Part shown: piece after piece, positions 49,811-60,039 of the stretch
How the letters are laid out: every line of letters starts with the position of its first letter
Position numbering within the stretch: position 1 is the first letter of the stretch
Assembly (NCBI RefSeq): GCF_009939295.1
Contig: NZ_WVIC01000004.1
Location: 1-64,000, forward strand
Reading direction: 5' to 3'
DNA: 64,000 nucleotides
From: Petrachloros mirabilis ULC683
GTDB lineage: Bacteria > Cyanobacteriota > Cyanobacteriia > Thermosynechococcales > Thermosynechococcaceae
Translations under genes and position numbers: made by a program
The notes under the pieces: generated by a model
The model's input: the letters and a program-made list of their open reading frames with translations, nothing else
The model's database searches: none
Told to the model about the DNA's origin: nothing

Positions 49811-50082
49811 TAGGGTTTTGGCTGAGAAGTTTTGTGGGTCAAGCAGCATCGTGGGTCATCTACTTTCAATCTTAGGCAAGACGAAACCTGGATGCCTCAG
49901 GGATTCTGCGGAAGTTTTGGGAAAAAGTCACCGCCAGTGAACAATGGACAGACTAATTGTGGAGTAGGAGTATGGGGATAGTCAAAAAGTCCCTTCCAAA
50001 AAAAATCATACAATAAAATAAAAATTGATTCAGTCCCGCCAAAAATGGGAATACTAACTGCGAGACTTTCCCTTGCCCACCT
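49811..50082. other. Leader region of HpsA-like gene, no feature recognised
   Basis: AT-rich from about 49980. I see no convincing promoter boxes or hairpins. It should hold the promoter for the plus-strand gene at 50083. Confidence 0.4.
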
Positions 50083-51552
50083 TTGCTGAGTTCATTTCCC
50101 GTGTTTGATCAACTTTGTCGGCTGCTGGTCTATTGCGTCGCAGTTCTGCGGGGTTTTTTCGCCTGGATGCAGCAACAGTTGGGTCTACGCCCCACCCGTA
50201 GACCTCAACCCCGGTCTTTGAGGCGCTCTCGCCCCAGGTATCGTCATGGTCAAACCCGACGGGTTCAGGGCTTTGCCCTGCCCATGGCCATGCTGATGGG
50301 GATGGTGATGATCATGCTGGGGATCACAACTTTGCTCCAGGCGCAGGGTGGGCAACTCAGCTCTTTTAGCCGTACCCAAACTGGCTCTAGCTTTTTGGTG
50401 GCAGAGGGTGGCTTGGCACGGGTACTGGCTCAGCTCTCCCAGCCTGAAAACACCATTTTGCTGACGCAGACCTACGACCCCACTACTAATCCTGCTAAGC
50501 ATACCTGGCCTTGGCCCAAGAATGACGACATTCCTAATTATCAGGGACAAGGCTCAACAGCTCCCCTTTGCACCTCTGAGGGTCAAAATGAGCCGGATAT
50601 TGAATACGAAGGTACCATTGGCAATAACGGCACCTACTACCTACGAGCCTACCGCTACGACGAAGCCCAACACACCGGCACGCTGCTGGTGGAGGGTGTG
50701 GAGGGGCCAGAGAAAGACTCTAAGTCTTTTATTAGTGTCACCCTAGACATCGAGTCGGAGGTAGCCAAGTTTCCGGGGCTGCTAGTCACGAAGGAATTGG
50801 ATCTGCGGGGGCGTAACGTGACCGGTGCCAATGGCCATGTTTACTACAATCCAGCGGAATCAGCCAACAAAAACTTAAAGGGCACAGCAAAGCCCGGTGC
50901 CCCCGATCGGCAAGACTACCTCAATGCCATCAAAACAACTGTAGATAACATTGCTGGGAATATTACGGCCTGTCAACTGACTCCTAACATGCGCAGCAAG
51001 TCTGAGGCTGGTGATGAACAGGTGGCTGCTATCAAGGGAGACAAAACCCTCAGTGCTAAAGCAGGCCAACAGATTACATCTTATAAAACCCCTGTGATTG
51101 ACTTAGAGAATAATCAGGTCTTGAGGGTGGATACCACCCTAGGTCGGGTCGATCTCTATGTGGATGGGGGGTTTGATATGGAAGACAATTCCCGCATTCA
51201 AAATATCCGCACCGACGGTAAGCCACCCAGAGTGGGTGATTTGCGCATTATTGTTACGAACTCAAATCACATTGAGATGGAAGATCGCACCTGTATTGAC
51301 ACGGCCTTTCTCTACGATCCCCATTCTCATGTACATATGGAAACAGATGGCGATGGTTGTCCGAGTGCAGGCAACAGCAATATTGATGGGGTTGTCTGGG
51401 CTGATACATTTCATAAAAGCCCAACCACAACCCAGGCTGGCATTTCGGTGCCGGAGGACTTATCCAGCCTAGAGGACGTGATTAAGCCGCTCAATTTGGC
51501 TCCCCGTAACCATATCAAAGCCATCACCAACTGGAATCGGCAGTACGGTTAA
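50083..51552 (+). CDS. PilX/HpsA-like pilin-type secretion protein
   Basis: 489 aa. Arginine-rich N-terminus, then a prepilin-like segment G/FALPMAMLMGMVMIML, followed by a large soluble domain with several short repeats and D/N-rich turns. The residue at +5 is M, not the usual E, as in GspK-type tip pseudopilins. It is divergent from the HpsB/HpsC-like pair. I suspect a role in polysaccharide or pilus secretion, but cannot place it firmly in HpsA. The start is uncertain (TTG 50083; GTG 50101 also possible). Confidence 0.6.
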   Translation: MLSSFPVFDQLCRLLVYCVAVLRGFFAWMQQQLGLRPTRRPQPRSLRRSRPRYRHGQTRRVQGFALPMAMLMGMVMIMLGITTLLQAQGGQLSSFSRTQTGSSFLVAEGGLARVLAQLSQPENTILLTQTYDPTTNPAKHTWPWPKNDDIPNYQGQGSTAPLCTSEGQNEPDIEYEGTIGNNGTYYLRAYRYDEAQHTGTLLVEGVEGPEKDSKSFISVTLDIESEVAKFPGLLVTKELDLRGRNVTGANGHVYYNPAESANKNLKGTAKPGAPDRQDYLNAIKTTVDNIAGNITACQLTPNMRSKSEAGDEQVAAIKGDKTLSAKAGQQITSYKTPVIDLENNQVLRVDTTLGRVDLYVDGGFDMEDNSRIQNIRTDGKPPRVGDLRIIVTNSNHIEMEDRTCIDTAFLYDPHSHVHMETDGDGCPSAGNSNIDGVVWADTFHKSPTTTQAGISVPEDLSSLEDVIKPLNLAPRNHIKAITNWNRQYG

Positions 51553-51593
51553 TCCCTTGGGTTTCCATGCAGGGTAGAGGGCTGCATAGGCTC

Positions 51594-51670
51594 TATAGCA
51601 ATCCTCAATCAGTTGGGAATAAAGACACCCCGCATAACCCCCGGCCATCACCGTTCCGGCCATCACCGTT
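51594..51670. repeat. Half Family D element and two 15-bp tandem repeats
   Basis: TATAGCAATCCTCAATCAGTT (51594 on) matches the left end of D1; the right end is absent. It is followed at 51641-51670 by two exact copies of CCGGCCATCACCGTT. Decayed transposon debris downstream of the HpsA-like gene. Confidence 0.6.
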
Positions 51671-51683
51671 CTTCCTTGGCAAG

Positions 51684-51750
51684 CTACTGTGTACACACAT
51701 CTCTAAGCCGAAGTCAAAATGCTGCATTCGTCCCCCTAACCCCCCCTTGC
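51684..51750. repeat. Truncated Family A element, copy A6
   Basis: Starts CTACTGTGTACACACATCTC like the other GTGTACAC-type ends, and reaches only GCTGCATTCGTCCCCCTAA before it breaks off. A broken copy next to mscL. Confidence 0.65.
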
Positions 51751-51811
51751 GAGCGGAGACGATATCGGCTTCAGCAAGAGCGTTGACAGATGGAGTCTGT
51801 CATGGGCGATG

Positions 51812-52258
51812 TCACAGGCTGCGAGTTTCGATGGTCTGCGTTAGCCGGTCTAGGGATGTGACCAGTCGTTCTTGGGCAACAATGGCAGGATCTGCTTCGG
51901 GCACAGCTTCCTCTACAATGGTTTCCTGGCGTTGGAGTCGGCGTCGTGTAGCTTCTATGGAGCGCACCATCAGAAAGATCACAAAAGCAATCACAACAAA
52001 ATTCAACACTGCGGCCAAGAAAGAGCCATAGCGAATGCCATTAAAGGTGAGTGACTCAATTTGCTCGACACCAGCCGCTTCCATGGCTGGGTTGAGTAGG
52101 GCAGGAGTGACAATATCTTCAATGAATGAAGTGACAATTTGGCCAAAAGCTCCCCCAATAATCACCGCAACGGCTAAATCTACGACATTTCCTTTGAGCG
52201 CAAAGTCTCGGAAGTCTCTAAAAAATCCACCTGTCTTCGCCCTTCCGTTTCTAACCAT
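51812..52258 (-). CDS. mscL: Large-conductance mechanosensitive channel MscL
   Basis: 148 aa. Two transmembrane helices: TM1 FALKGNVVDLAVAVIIGGAF with the gate-lining residues, and TM2 (about 78-98, VLNFVVIAFVIFLMV), then an amphipathic C-terminal helix. Releases osmolytes on hypo-osmotic shock. The gene is divergent from rsmH, which starts 141 bases away. Length is normal. Confidence 0.96.
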   Translation of the reverse strand: MVRNGRAKTGGFFRDFRDFALKGNVVDLAVAVIIGGAFGQIVTSFIEDIVTPALLNPAMEAAGVEQIESLTFNGIRYGSFLAAVLNFVVIAFVIFLMVRSIEATRRRLQRQETIVEEAVPEADPAIVAQERLVTSLDRLTQTIETRSL

Positions 52259-52399
52259 TGGATTTTACCTGGCTCCTCATACCAAAGATGAACTTAAAAG
52301 CATTTGAATTTTATCCCAAACTTGAGTTTGTAACTATCAAGTTCACTGTCTGCTGGGCAACGAAGGATCTGCTGGCTGCTGCCCCGGTAGAATCCAGAT

Positions 52400-53353
52400 A
52401 TGTCCACAGACTCCCCAAAACGACTGGCTATGAACTCCACTGACTTGCCTTTTGCCCATACGCCAGTGATGAGTGAGGCGCTCATTCAAGGGTTGGCGTT
52501 ACAAGCCCATGGGCATTATCTGGACGCTACAGTTGGGGGGGGTGGCCACAGTCATTTAATCCTTAGCACCTTGGCGAACACTCGTGTGACTGCCTTGGAC
52601 CGAGATGCCCAAGCCCTCTATGCTGCCCGCCAGCGGCTGCAGGCATTTGGGGATCGAGTGCAGTTCTGGCACGGAAATTTCGCAGACTACAACCCCGGTA
52701 ATGATCGTTTTGATGGCATTTTGGCTGATTTGGGGGTAAGCTCAGCTCAATTAGATCGCCCTGAACGAGGGTTTAGCTTTCGAGCCGAAGCCCCTCTGGA
52801 TATGCGTATGGATCAACGACAAGTGCTAACTGCGGCTGAGCTGATTAATCATGGGTCAGAAACGGAGTTGGCAGATATTTTTTTCCACTATGGAGAAGAA
52901 CGATACGCTCGCCGCATCGCTCGACGGATAGTGGCTAGGCGCCCCTTCACAACCACGACTGAATTGGCGGCTGCGATCGCAGCCGCCAACCGTCGTCCCA
53001 CAGACAAATCTAGCCGCCCCCCCCGAATTCACCCTGCCACCCGAGTATTTCAGGCACTCCGTATTGCCGTCAACCAAGAACTCACTGCCGTCGAAACATT
53101 CTTACAACGAGCACCTGACTGGCTTACCACCGGAGGTCGGATCGGCATCATTAGCTTTCATAGTTTGGAAGATCGCCAAGTCAAACATCACTTTCGCGCT
53201 GATCCCCGCCTAAAAGTGCTAACGAAAAAGCCTATTATTGCTGATCCCAATGAGATTTTTGCCAACCCTAGGTCTCGCTCGGCGAAACTCCGCATAGCAG
53301 TGCGAGTCGCCCAAGAAAGTCTGCCAAACCCTTCTCATTCCTCAGATCGCTGA
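52400..53353 (+). CDS. rsmH: 16S rRNA (cytosine1402-N4)-methyltransferase RsmH
   Basis: 317 aa. SAM-dependent methyltransferase (MraW). Blocks: [65 protein letters not shown] and [13 protein letters not shown]. Methylates C1402 of the small rRNA. Start may be ATG 52400 or ATG 52430 (MNSTDLPF). In many bacteria rsmH opens the division cluster; here ftsL- and ftsI-like genes follow after a repeat-filled gap, a remnant of that order. Confidence 0.96.
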   Translation: MSTDSPKRLAMNSTDLPFAHTPVMSEALIQGLALQAHGHYLDATVGGGGHSHLILSTLANTRVTALDRDAQALYAARQRLQAFGDRVQFWHGNFADYNPGNDRFDGILADLGVSSAQLDRPERGFSFRAEAPLDMRMDQRQVLTAAELINHGSETELADIFFHYGEERYARRIARRIVARRPFTTTTELAAAIAAANRRPTDKSSRPPRIHPATRVFQALRIAVNQELTAVETFLQRAPDWLTTGGRIGIISFHSLEDRQVKHHFRADPRLKVLTKKPIIADPNEIFANPRSRSAKLRIAVRVAQESLPNPSHSSDR

Positions 53354-53464
53354 CCCAACTTTCCCCTGATATGCTTTAGCGATATTGCCATCTTGCCCAA
53401 AACATTACTCTGAGTCGGATGGATGGGTGAGTTCTAGTGCATAATAAGTCCCAAACGCACTCTG

Positions 53465-53498
53465 ATCTATATCTGAATCTATATCTGATCTATAACTG
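53465..53498. repeat. Short tandem repeat, 11-12 bp units
   Basis: Three near-copies: ATCTATATCTGA, ATCTATATCTG and ATCTATAACTG, just before element A7. Slippage minisatellite in the gap after rsmH. Confidence 0.65.
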
Positions 53499-53518
53499 TG
53501 ACTGTGACGCTTCCCTCA

Positions 53519-53692
53519 GAGCTTGTTTGAGAAGTTGCTTAGACCTTTCACTTGCCCCAAGCCCCCCCTCGCGCAGCGTGCCCGAAGGGCGTAATTCTGG
53601 GGCGAAATGGTCAGAGTTTTTGGCTCTCCCCCCCCATTTTGGGGGGTCAGGGGGGCTAATGCAGCGAGGAATGAGGCTTTTCAGACGGCCTC
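53519..53692. repeat. Family A element, copy A7 (GAG ends)
   Basis: 174 bp. Left end GAGCTTGTTTGAGAAG; the complement of the right end is GAGGCCGTCTGAAAAG. Flanked by TCA on both sides (53516-53518 and 53693-53695), a 3-bp TNA duplication. Together with A1 it defines the GAG-type ends. Confidence 0.8.
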
Positions 53693-53890
53693 TCAAGAGA
53701 TCGATCTATGGAAGGCCAGGGATGGATGACTGAATGTATCAGGATTTTAACCTTCGCTAGTCAAGATCCCAAAAGAATCTAGATCATTTCGCCAATCCAG
53801 ACAAACTTATGCATTCATGGTTCAGAAGAGGAGTAGCGCTTGCTGCCCCTTTCCCTAAATCTTTTGTACCCGCCAAGAGGAGTGATACCG

Positions 53891-54370
53891 ATGCCTGCTG
53901 CTGTTAAGTCCTCCATGCCCTCGCCCCTGAACTTGAATTCTGTCAAACCCAAAGGTCGTTCACCCCATGTCTCATCTCTGCGCCTGATTGACCCACTCCC
54001 TGTTGCACCAAAGCCCTCATTTGGTGTGCAGTTGATTTTGACCCTGCGCAAAGTCTTGACCCCCCTAACCTTACTCGCAGTCATAGGGCTACTACCTCTC
54101 CATCACTGGACTATTAGTACCCAGCAAAGCTGGGGGAAAACCTACCGTGAACTGGAGCAACTCAGGCAAGATGAGCGGCAACTGATTAGTTTGACCGAAG
54201 CCCAGAAATATCAAGTCACTGAACAAATCGAGGCCGCTTCCGTTGGGGTGATTCCCCAGGGACCTTCCACCACAATTTTTCTACAGCCCCAGCCCCTAGA
54301 ACCTGCTCCAGTACCCACTGAGCAGCCCTTGATTCTGAATGAACCCATTCTCCCGCCCCTTGGATATTAA
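53891..54370 (+). CDS. FtsL-like divisome protein (bitopic, coiled coil)
   Basis: 159 aa. Short cytoplasmic part, one transmembrane helix (around residues 56-72, LTPLTLLAVIGLLPLHHW), a coiled coil of about 45 residues (RELEQLRQDERQLISLTEAQ), and a Pro-rich tail. I chose ATG 53891 because GAGGA lies nine bases upstream; the earlier frame extension adds nothing. It lies 9 bases before the FtsI-like gene and downstream of rsmH, the exact place of ftsL in the usual dcw order. FtsL has poor sequence conservation, so the call is positional plus topology. Confidence 0.6.
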   Translation: MPAAVKSSMPSPLNLNSVKPKGRSPHVSSLRLIDPLPVAPKPSFGVQLILTLRKVLTPLTLLAVIGLLPLHHWTISTQQSWGKTYRELEQLRQDERQLISLTEAQKYQVTEQIEAASVGVIPQGPSTTIFLQPQPLEPAPVPTEQPLILNEPILPPLGY

Positions 54371-54379
54371 GCCTGACCC

Positions 54380-56194
54380 ATGACAGCTTCCTCTTCCCGC
54401 TCCCGCCGTCAGCAAATTCGGGCTCGTATCCAGGCTCGCCAACCCGCCAACCAGCCCGGCTATCGCTGGCGAACCTGGCTGGTCTGGTGTGTGCTTTTTG
54501 TCGGACAGCTTGGGCTGAGTGCCCGGCTGGTCTGGCTTCAGGTCAACGAAGCACCCAGATTAAAACAGTATGCCCAAGGTCAACAGCTCGCGCTTTTAGC
54601 CCCGCGCACTAAGCGGCACCCCATTGTGGACATTAACGGCCAATTGCTGGCCAAAGATGAGCCGATTTTTCAACTGTTTGTCCATCCATATCTAATGGAA
54701 GAACATAATGAAGATCCTGCGGTTGTAGCGGCCAAGTTAGGGGAAATATTAGGAACCCCGGCAACGGAGTTGCTAGACCTATTTCAGACCGCAGAGAGTG
54801 GTATTCCCGTCCAGGATCGGCTGCCAGAAGATGTCGCTGAAAAAATTTGGCGTTTAGGCATTAACGGCGTGGATTTGTTGCAAAAATGGCAGCGACGCTA
54901 TCCGACTCAAGAGCTAACAGCGGGCATTTTGGGCTATGTCGATTTCGAAAATCAGGGACAGGCCGGTCTGGAATATAGCCAAAATGGACTACTAGAGGCG
55001 GAGTCTCGCCCCTGGTTGATTTCTCGGGATGGGATGGGATTGACCCTACCAGATCGGTTTCCCCTAGAGCCGCTAAACTCCCAGGACTTGACGCTTAAGC
55101 TAACCCTCAACACTCGCTTGCAGTGGGCTGCGCGTACTGCACTGGCTAAAAAAATGCAGGAGTTTAACGCCAGTCGCGGCACCGTCATTGTCATGGATGT
55201 CCAGAATGGGTCTCTGGCGGCACTGGTGTCGGAGCCATCCTTTAACCCTGAGGAGTATTACAAGGCAGATCCAGCCTTGTTTCGAAACTGGGCAGTGACA
55301 GATCTCTATGAGCCAGGATCAACCTTCAAACCCATCAATGTGGCGGTTGCCCTCGAATTGGGGGGAATTGAGGCCAATTCTGTTATTTTTGACGAGGGTC
55401 GCATTACTGTTGGGGGGTGGCCCATTCAAAACAATGACGGCATGGGACGGGGTGCCTTGACTATCACTCAAATTATGGAATACTCCAGCAATGTGGCCAT
55501 GGTGCGGATGATGGAGCGGGTCAAAGCCACGGCCTATTTCGACTTTATGAAAAAGCTAGGGCTAGGACAGATGACCGGAACCGATTTGCCCTTTGAAACT
55601 GCCGGGCAGTTTAAGGAACGCCAGCAGTTTGTAGACTACGGCATTGAACCCGCCACCACTTCCTTTGGCCAGGGATTCTCCCTGACCCCCCTGCAAATGG
55701 CTCAGCTCCATGGAGCCATCGCCAATGGTGGCATCCTCGTCACTCCCCACATCATAGATGGCATGTACAACATCGAAGGGGAGCGGGTGCAGTCGATGAA
55801 CTTGATTAAACCGCGACGAGTCTTTAGTCAAAAAAACGCAGACAGCGTTCGCCAGATGATGGGCAGTGTCGTTGCAAATGGAACTGGACAGTCGGCAAAG
55901 ATTCCTGGCTATCGCCTGGGGGGAAAGACAGGAACGGCTCAAAAAGCCATAGATGGGGTTTACTCTAATGAGCGGATCACCAGCTTTGCGGCTTCTTTTC
56001 CTCTAGAGGAACCTCAGTATGTGATTTTGGCAGTTGTCGATAACCCCAAGGGTGGGAATGCCTATGGTTCGACTGTGGCTGCCCCCATTGTCAAAGAGGT
56101 GATCGAGGCCGTGATTGCCATTCAGGGAATTCCCCCAACCCACCCTGAGGAGATGACGCAACCGGCTGAGTCCGTGGCTGGGTCAACAGACTAA
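54380..56194 (+). CDS. ftsI: Penicillin-binding protein FtsI/PBP3
   Basis: 604 aa. One N-terminal transmembrane helix (about 32-50), a pedestal domain, and a class B transpeptidase domain with S314-T-F-K317, S369-S-N371 and K516-T-G. It crosslinks septal peptidoglycan in division. Nine bases after the FtsL-like gene. The C-terminal motif [16 protein letters not shown] is typical. Its stop overlaps that of the convergent P-type ATPase (56191-56194). Confidence 0.93.
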   Translation: MTASSSRSRRQQIRARIQARQPANQPGYRWRTWLVWCVLFVGQLGLSARLVWLQVNEAPRLKQYAQGQQLALLAPRTKRHPIVDINGQLLAKDEPIFQLFVHPYLMEEHNEDPAVVAAKLGEILGTPATELLDLFQTAESGIPVQDRLPEDVAEKIWRLGINGVDLLQKWQRRYPTQELTAGILGYVDFENQGQAGLEYSQNGLLEAESRPWLISRDGMGLTLPDRFPLEPLNSQDLTLKLTLNTRLQWAARTALAKKMQEFNASRGTVIVMDVQNGSLAALVSEPSFNPEEYYKADPALFRNWAVTDLYEPGSTFKPINVAVALELGGIEANSVIFDEGRITVGGWPIQNNDGMGRGALTITQIMEYSSNVAMVRMMERVKATAYFDFMKKLGLGQMTGTDLPFETAGQFKERQQFVDYGIEPATTSFGQGFSLTPLQMAQLHGAIANGGILVTPHIIDGMYNIEGERVQSMNLIKPRRVFSQKNADSVRQMMGSVVANGTGQSAKIPGYRLGGKTGTAQKAIDGVYSNERITSFAASFPLEEPQYVILAVVDNPKGGNAYGSTVAAPIVKEVIEAVIAIQGIPPTHPEEMTQPAESVAGSTD

Positions 56195-58653
56195 TGGGTT
56201 GCGCTTCCTTGGGGGTAACCTAGGGGGGTGAACTTGAGGAGCAGGGCATTGGTGATCACACTCACCGAGCTAAGGGCCATGAGGGCAGCAGCAGCACCGG
56301 GGCTAAGGCCGAAGCCAAAGGCGGGCAGCCCCACCCCAGCCGCTAAGGGGATGCCAACTGCATTGTAGGCAAAGGCCCAAAATAGATTTTGCTGGATTTT
56401 ATGAAAGGTTGCGCGACTGAGGGTAATGGCGGCAATCACATCTTCGAGTTGAGTGGATTGTCCGGAGATCTGGCTTCGCATCAGGACAATTTGAGCGGCG
56501 TCGATGGCTGTTTTGGTGCCTGTGCCCAAGGCAATGCCAACATCCGCTTGGGCTAAGGCGGGAGCATCATTGATGCCCTCTCCCACCATTGCTACCCGGT
56601 GCCCCTGAGCTTGAAGCTGGGCAATAAAGGCTGCTTTCTGGTCAGGAAGCTTGTCCCCATGGATGGCGTGGGCAGGTAGATTGAGTGACTCAGCCAGGGT
56701 CAGGGCTGTAGCTTGGCGATCGCCAGTCAAAAGATGAATCGAAAATCCCATGGCTTGCAATTGGGCAAGGGTTTGGGGGGCAGCCGGTTTGAGGGGATCT
56801 TGGACGGCAATACCCCCAACTAGGTTTTGGTTAATGGCGACGTAGAGAACACTTTTGCCTGTTTTGGCGAATTGAGTGGCCAGCATTTGATCCCTGGCGG
56901 GGAAGAGAATACCCTGGGTAGTTAGCCAAGACTCAGTTCCCAGGCAAATGCGCTGCCCCTGAACTTGGGCCTCTACGCCACAGCCAGGAATGAGGACTTG
57001 AGACTGAGTGCTCACCAGCGGCAGCTTGAGGGCAGCCGCCTCAGCCACAATCGCAGTGGCGAAGGGATGGGAAACCCCTGCTTCAACTGAGGCCGCGAGT
57101 TGGAGTAGGGCTTCGGGGTTTGGCAGGGCTGGCGGATGACCGGAAAGCCAGCAGTCGGTGACGGTGGGATGTCCGGTGGTCAGGGTGCCTGTTTTGTCAA
57201 ATACCAGGGTGTCTAAGTGTTGAACACGCTCCAGCACCTCTCCCCCCCGAATCAGAAGACCCTGTTTGGCACCGAGTCCGGTGCCGACCAGAATGGCGGT
57301 GGGGGTGGCTAGTCCCAGGGCGCAAGGGCAGGCGACGACTAAAACGGCAATGGCTAGTTTCAGGCTGAGTAGGGTGCCCACAAACTCTAGACCGGATGGG
57401 GAGGGCGCGATGGCGGTAGAGATCATGCCACTGTGAGCCATGGGCACGACGGTTTCTAAAACCTGGGGCCACCAATGAACCCCAATCAGGCTCCAAAAAC
57501 CGAAGGTTAGGGCTGCGATCGCCATCACCCCATAGGTAAAGTAACCGGACACCTGATCAGCCAGTCGCTGAATGGGAGCCTTCTGAGTCTGGGCAGCCTC
57601 AACCAGGGTAATAATCTGAGCCAAGGTCGTCTCTGCACCCGTGCGAACGGCCTCCACCACAATGGCTGCCCCTTGATTGCGGGTGCCAGCGGTGACACAA
57701 TCGCCCACGACCTTGGTTACCGGGAGCGGTTCTCCAGTCAGCATGGATTCATCAACCAGGGATTGCCCCCAACGCAGGTGACCATCCACGGGAATGAGAT
57801 CCCCCGGCAACACCTGAATCCAGTCTCCCACGCTCAGCACATCTGTTGCCACTTCTTGGCTGGGTTGGAGGGGAGCAGGCTCAGCCTCTTTTGGCCTGGG
57901 AAGAATCAGCCGAGCGGTTCTGGCTTGCAGTGCCATCAATTCTGATAGTGGGGCGAGGGCCTGGCAACGGGCCTGTTCTTCAAGCGCCTGACCTAGCAAA
58001 ACTAAGCCAATAATCATCACCGGAGCATCAAAAAAACAGTCCCAGTTGAGGGCTGGCCAAGCCAGGGCGATGCAACTGGCTCCGTAGGCCGTACCTGCCC
58101 CCAAGCCAACCAAAGTATTCATGGTGGGAGCCCCTCGCCGTAAGGCTTGCCACCCCTCAACCCAAATGAGCCGCCCTGGACCTAGGAGGGCTAGGGTCGC
58201 TAGCGCCCAATGAAAGCCCATCTGCCCCAGAAACGGCAGCGACAGCCCCCAGGCTGGGATTAGATGCCCCACCCCAGATAGCACCACCAACACAATGGCA
58301 ATGGTGAGTCGCCAGAGCCGCTGGAGGAGCCGCTGTTGCTGGGTCTGCGCCGATGCCACAGGGTCTCTGCCTTGGAAATTGGCAGACAGAGGTTGACTGG
58401 GAAACCCGGACTGACTCAAGGCTGTTGCCACTTGTTCGGGGGTGGTTTGCCCTGGATAGTAGTAAATCCGAGCCTGTTCGGTTGCCAGGTTGACGCTGAC
58501 GTGAGTGACGCCGGGCTGTTGACCCAAGTGTTGCTCTACCGTGCGAACACAGCCTGCACATTTCATGCCCTGAATTTGGAGGGTCAGGATTTCAGACGTA
58601 GAAGGGGTCGATGCAGTGGAGGAGCAGCCCTCAGGGTCTAGAGAGAACGACAT
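56191..58653 (-). CDS. Copper-transporting P1B-type ATPase (CopA/PacS/CtaA type)
   Basis: 820 aa. One N-terminal HMA domain with C32-A-G-C35, eight transmembrane helices by hydrophobicity, TGEPLP actuator, CPC in [16 protein letters not shown], phosphorylation site DKTGTLTTG and HP in VSHPFATA. The hinge motif reads [11 protein letters not shown]692 stands where almost all P-type ATPases have Asp. The DNA codon at 56578-56580 is GAG on the coding strand. Either a tolerated change or a sign of reduced turnover. Cyanobacteria have two such pumps (plasma and thylakoid membrane); which one this is is not decidable here. Confidence 0.9.
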   Translation of the reverse strand: MSFSLDPEGCSSTASTPSTSEILTLQIQGMKCAGCVRTVEQHLGQQPGVTHVSVNLATEQARIYYYPGQTTPEQVATALSQSGFPSQPLSANFQGRDPVASAQTQQQRLLQRLWRLTIAIVLVVLSGVGHLIPAWGLSLPFLGQMGFHWALATLALLGPGRLIWVEGWQALRRGAPTMNTLVGLGAGTAYGASCIALAWPALNWDCFFDAPVMIIGLVLLGQALEEQARCQALAPLSELMALQARTARLILPRPKEAEPAPLQPSQEVATDVLSVGDWIQVLPGDLIPVDGHLRWGQSLVDESMLTGEPLPVTKVVGDCVTAGTRNQGAAIVVEAVRTGAETTLAQIITLVEAAQTQKAPIQRLADQVSGYFTYGVMAIAALTFGFWSLIGVHWWPQVLETVVPMAHSGMISTAIAPSPSGLEFVGTLLSLKLAIAVLVVACPCALGLATPTAILVGTGLGAKQGLLIRGGEVLERVQHLDTLVFDKTGTLTTGHPTVTDCWLSGHPPALPNPEALLQLAASVEAGVSHPFATAIVAEAAALKLPLVSTQSQVLIPGCGVEAQVQGQRICLGTESWLTTQGILFPARDQMLATQFAKTGKSVLYVAINQNLVGGIAVQDPLKPAAPQTLAQLQAMGFSIHLLTGDRQATALTLAESLNLPAHAIHGDKLPDQKAAFIAQLQAQGHRVAMVGEGINDAPALAQADVGIALGTGTKTAIDAAQIVLMRSQISGQSTQLEDVIAAITLSRATFHKIQQNLFWAFAYNAVGIPLAAGVGLPAFGFGLSPGAAAALMALSSVSVITNALLLKFTPLGYPQGSATH

Positions 58654-58671
58654 GGCCGTTGGTAATGAAGG

Positions 58672-59139
58672 TTAAAGGCGAGCAGAACACTCTAAGAGTA
58701 GCTTTTGGTTGATCAGTGCATGGGGTTGCACTTCTAGCGCCCGATGAAAGGCACGCACGGCGGCTGGATAGTCTCCAACGGCGGCATAACATAGACCTAA
58801 CCCGTGGAGTGCCCCAAAGTGGAAGGGGACTAAGGACAATACTTTTTGGCAATCTTGGAGGGCTTGGACATATTGTTTCTGGGTGTAGTATAGAACTGAG
58901 CGACGGTTCCAGGCTTCGGCAAAATCGGGTTGCGCTTGAATTAACGCTGTTAATATAGCCTCTGCGGCCTCAATTTCTCCGGAGTCCATGAGTGCTTGGC
59001 TGCGCTGAAGTCGTTCTAGCCCTGCGGATCCTTTTTGGCAAAACCACTGCTCCCAGAAGATCTGGGTGGCGCGATCGCGCACCTCTTCACTGGGATTCTG
59101 CAAATCGGCAAGGAGTTTCTTGATTGTCAAGTCATCCAT
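58672..59139 (-). CDS. TPR-repeat protein
   Basis: 155 aa, cytoplasmic, no signal. Two to three TPR motifs in the second half (AEAWNRRSVLYYTQKQYVQA, then FGALHGLGLCYAAVGDYPAA). The N-terminal 40 residues (LTIKKLLADLQNPSEEVRDR) resemble the start of HEAT-like or tetratricopeptide helper proteins. Partner unknown. It lies upstream of the copper ATPase on the same strand with 18 bases between, so the two may be cotranscribed. Confidence 0.8.
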   Translation of the reverse strand: MDDLTIKKLLADLQNPSEEVRDRATQIFWEQWFCQKGSAGLERLQRSQALMDSGEIEAAEAILTALIQAQPDFAEAWNRRSVLYYTQKQYVQALQDCQKVLSLVPFHFGALHGLGLCYAAVGDYPAAVRAFHRALEVQPHALINQKLLLECSARL

Positions 59140-59287
59140 GCTGTATGCCTCTTAAATCAAGCGATCCTTTCCCTCAGGGATGCATACCCCGACTCTAGTG
59201 TAATGGGCAGAGGTTCCTGAGTTAGATCATCCGGCAGAATGATTCTTGATAAAGAGACAAGACCAAGCCACAATCGCACCAAGGGGG

Positions 59288-59737
59288 CTACTCCCCAAAG
59301 GAAGACGAGGACTTTTGATGGCGAACCTCAATGACCGTATGCACATTGCCCCGAGGCGAAAAGTCGCCTTTGATTTTAGCTTCTAGGGGATCGCAGGCCG
59401 CCACAATATCATCCAAGATTTGATTGACAACCTCTTCGTGGGAGATGTAGCGATCGCGGTAGCTGTTGATGTAAAGTTTGAGCGCCTTTAGCTCCACCAC
59501 CCGTTGATCGGGCACGTAGATTAACTCAATGGTGGCAAAGTCTGGGTAGCCCGAAAAGGGACACTTGCAGGTAAACTCTGGCAGCGTCACCTGAATATCG
59601 TATCGACGACCGATGCGGGGATTGGGAAAGGTTATCAGTTCCCCTTCCGCAATGATGCGTTCGCCGTATTTGGCGTCTGGAGATACTGGCTGCCCCGTGA
59701 CGCTGGGCACCAGCCCCTCAGATGTTTGAGAACTCAT
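59288..59737 (-). CDS. queF: NADPH-dependent 7-cyano-7-deazaguanine reductase QueF
   Basis: 149 aa, T-fold type I enzyme. Converts preQ0 to preQ1 in queuosine synthesis. FTCKCPFSGYPDFA holds the catalytic C59 and D66; the QueF signature ELKALKLYI follows. ATG 59737 preferred over GTG 59743. I see no preQ1 riboswitch upstream. Length is normal. Confidence 0.94.
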   Translation of the reverse strand: MSSQTSEGLVPSVTGQPVSPDAKYGERIIAEGELITFPNPRIGRRYDIQVTLPEFTCKCPFSGYPDFATIELIYVPDQRVVELKALKLYINSYRDRYISHEEVVNQILDDIVAACDPLEAKIKGDFSPRGNVHTVIEVRHQKSSSSFGE

Positions 59738-59893
59738 AGGCACGACTCTCGATCTGGATGAACTTTGACGATTTGGGCACTGAATAGGAGTGTGATTCGG
59801 ATATCCCGCCGTGGCGGTCTCAGAGAAAGCAATTAAACTCTTATATAACCTAGCAAGAGATGTTCCTCGCCAAACACAAATCGGGTTGCATCT

Positions 59894-60011
59894 TACAGCG
59901 GTTTACAGATCAATGGAGTACATGGGGTGCAGGGGGTGCAGGGGGCAGTGCCCCCTGCCGTGGGGGTGGAACCCCCACACCCCGTACCTCACTCAGGTGA
60001 GAACCGCTATA
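59894..60011. repeat. Family B inverted-repeat element, copy B2
   Basis: 118 bp, inverted relative to B1, ends TACAGCGGTT and, on the complement, TATAGCGGTT. The core GGGGGCAGTGCCCCC and GGGGGTGGAACCCCC hairpins are strong. It ends 28 bases before the htrA start codon, so the hairpin lies in the leader of that gene. The rest of the 296-base gap holds no gene. Confidence 0.75.
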
Positions 60012-60039
60012 TTCTTGATTTGAGTGCATTTAAGGATCT

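Noticed and set aside
59811-60023. Plus-strand frame upstream of htrA
   Set aside because: Half of it is element B2; no ribosome site and no family features.
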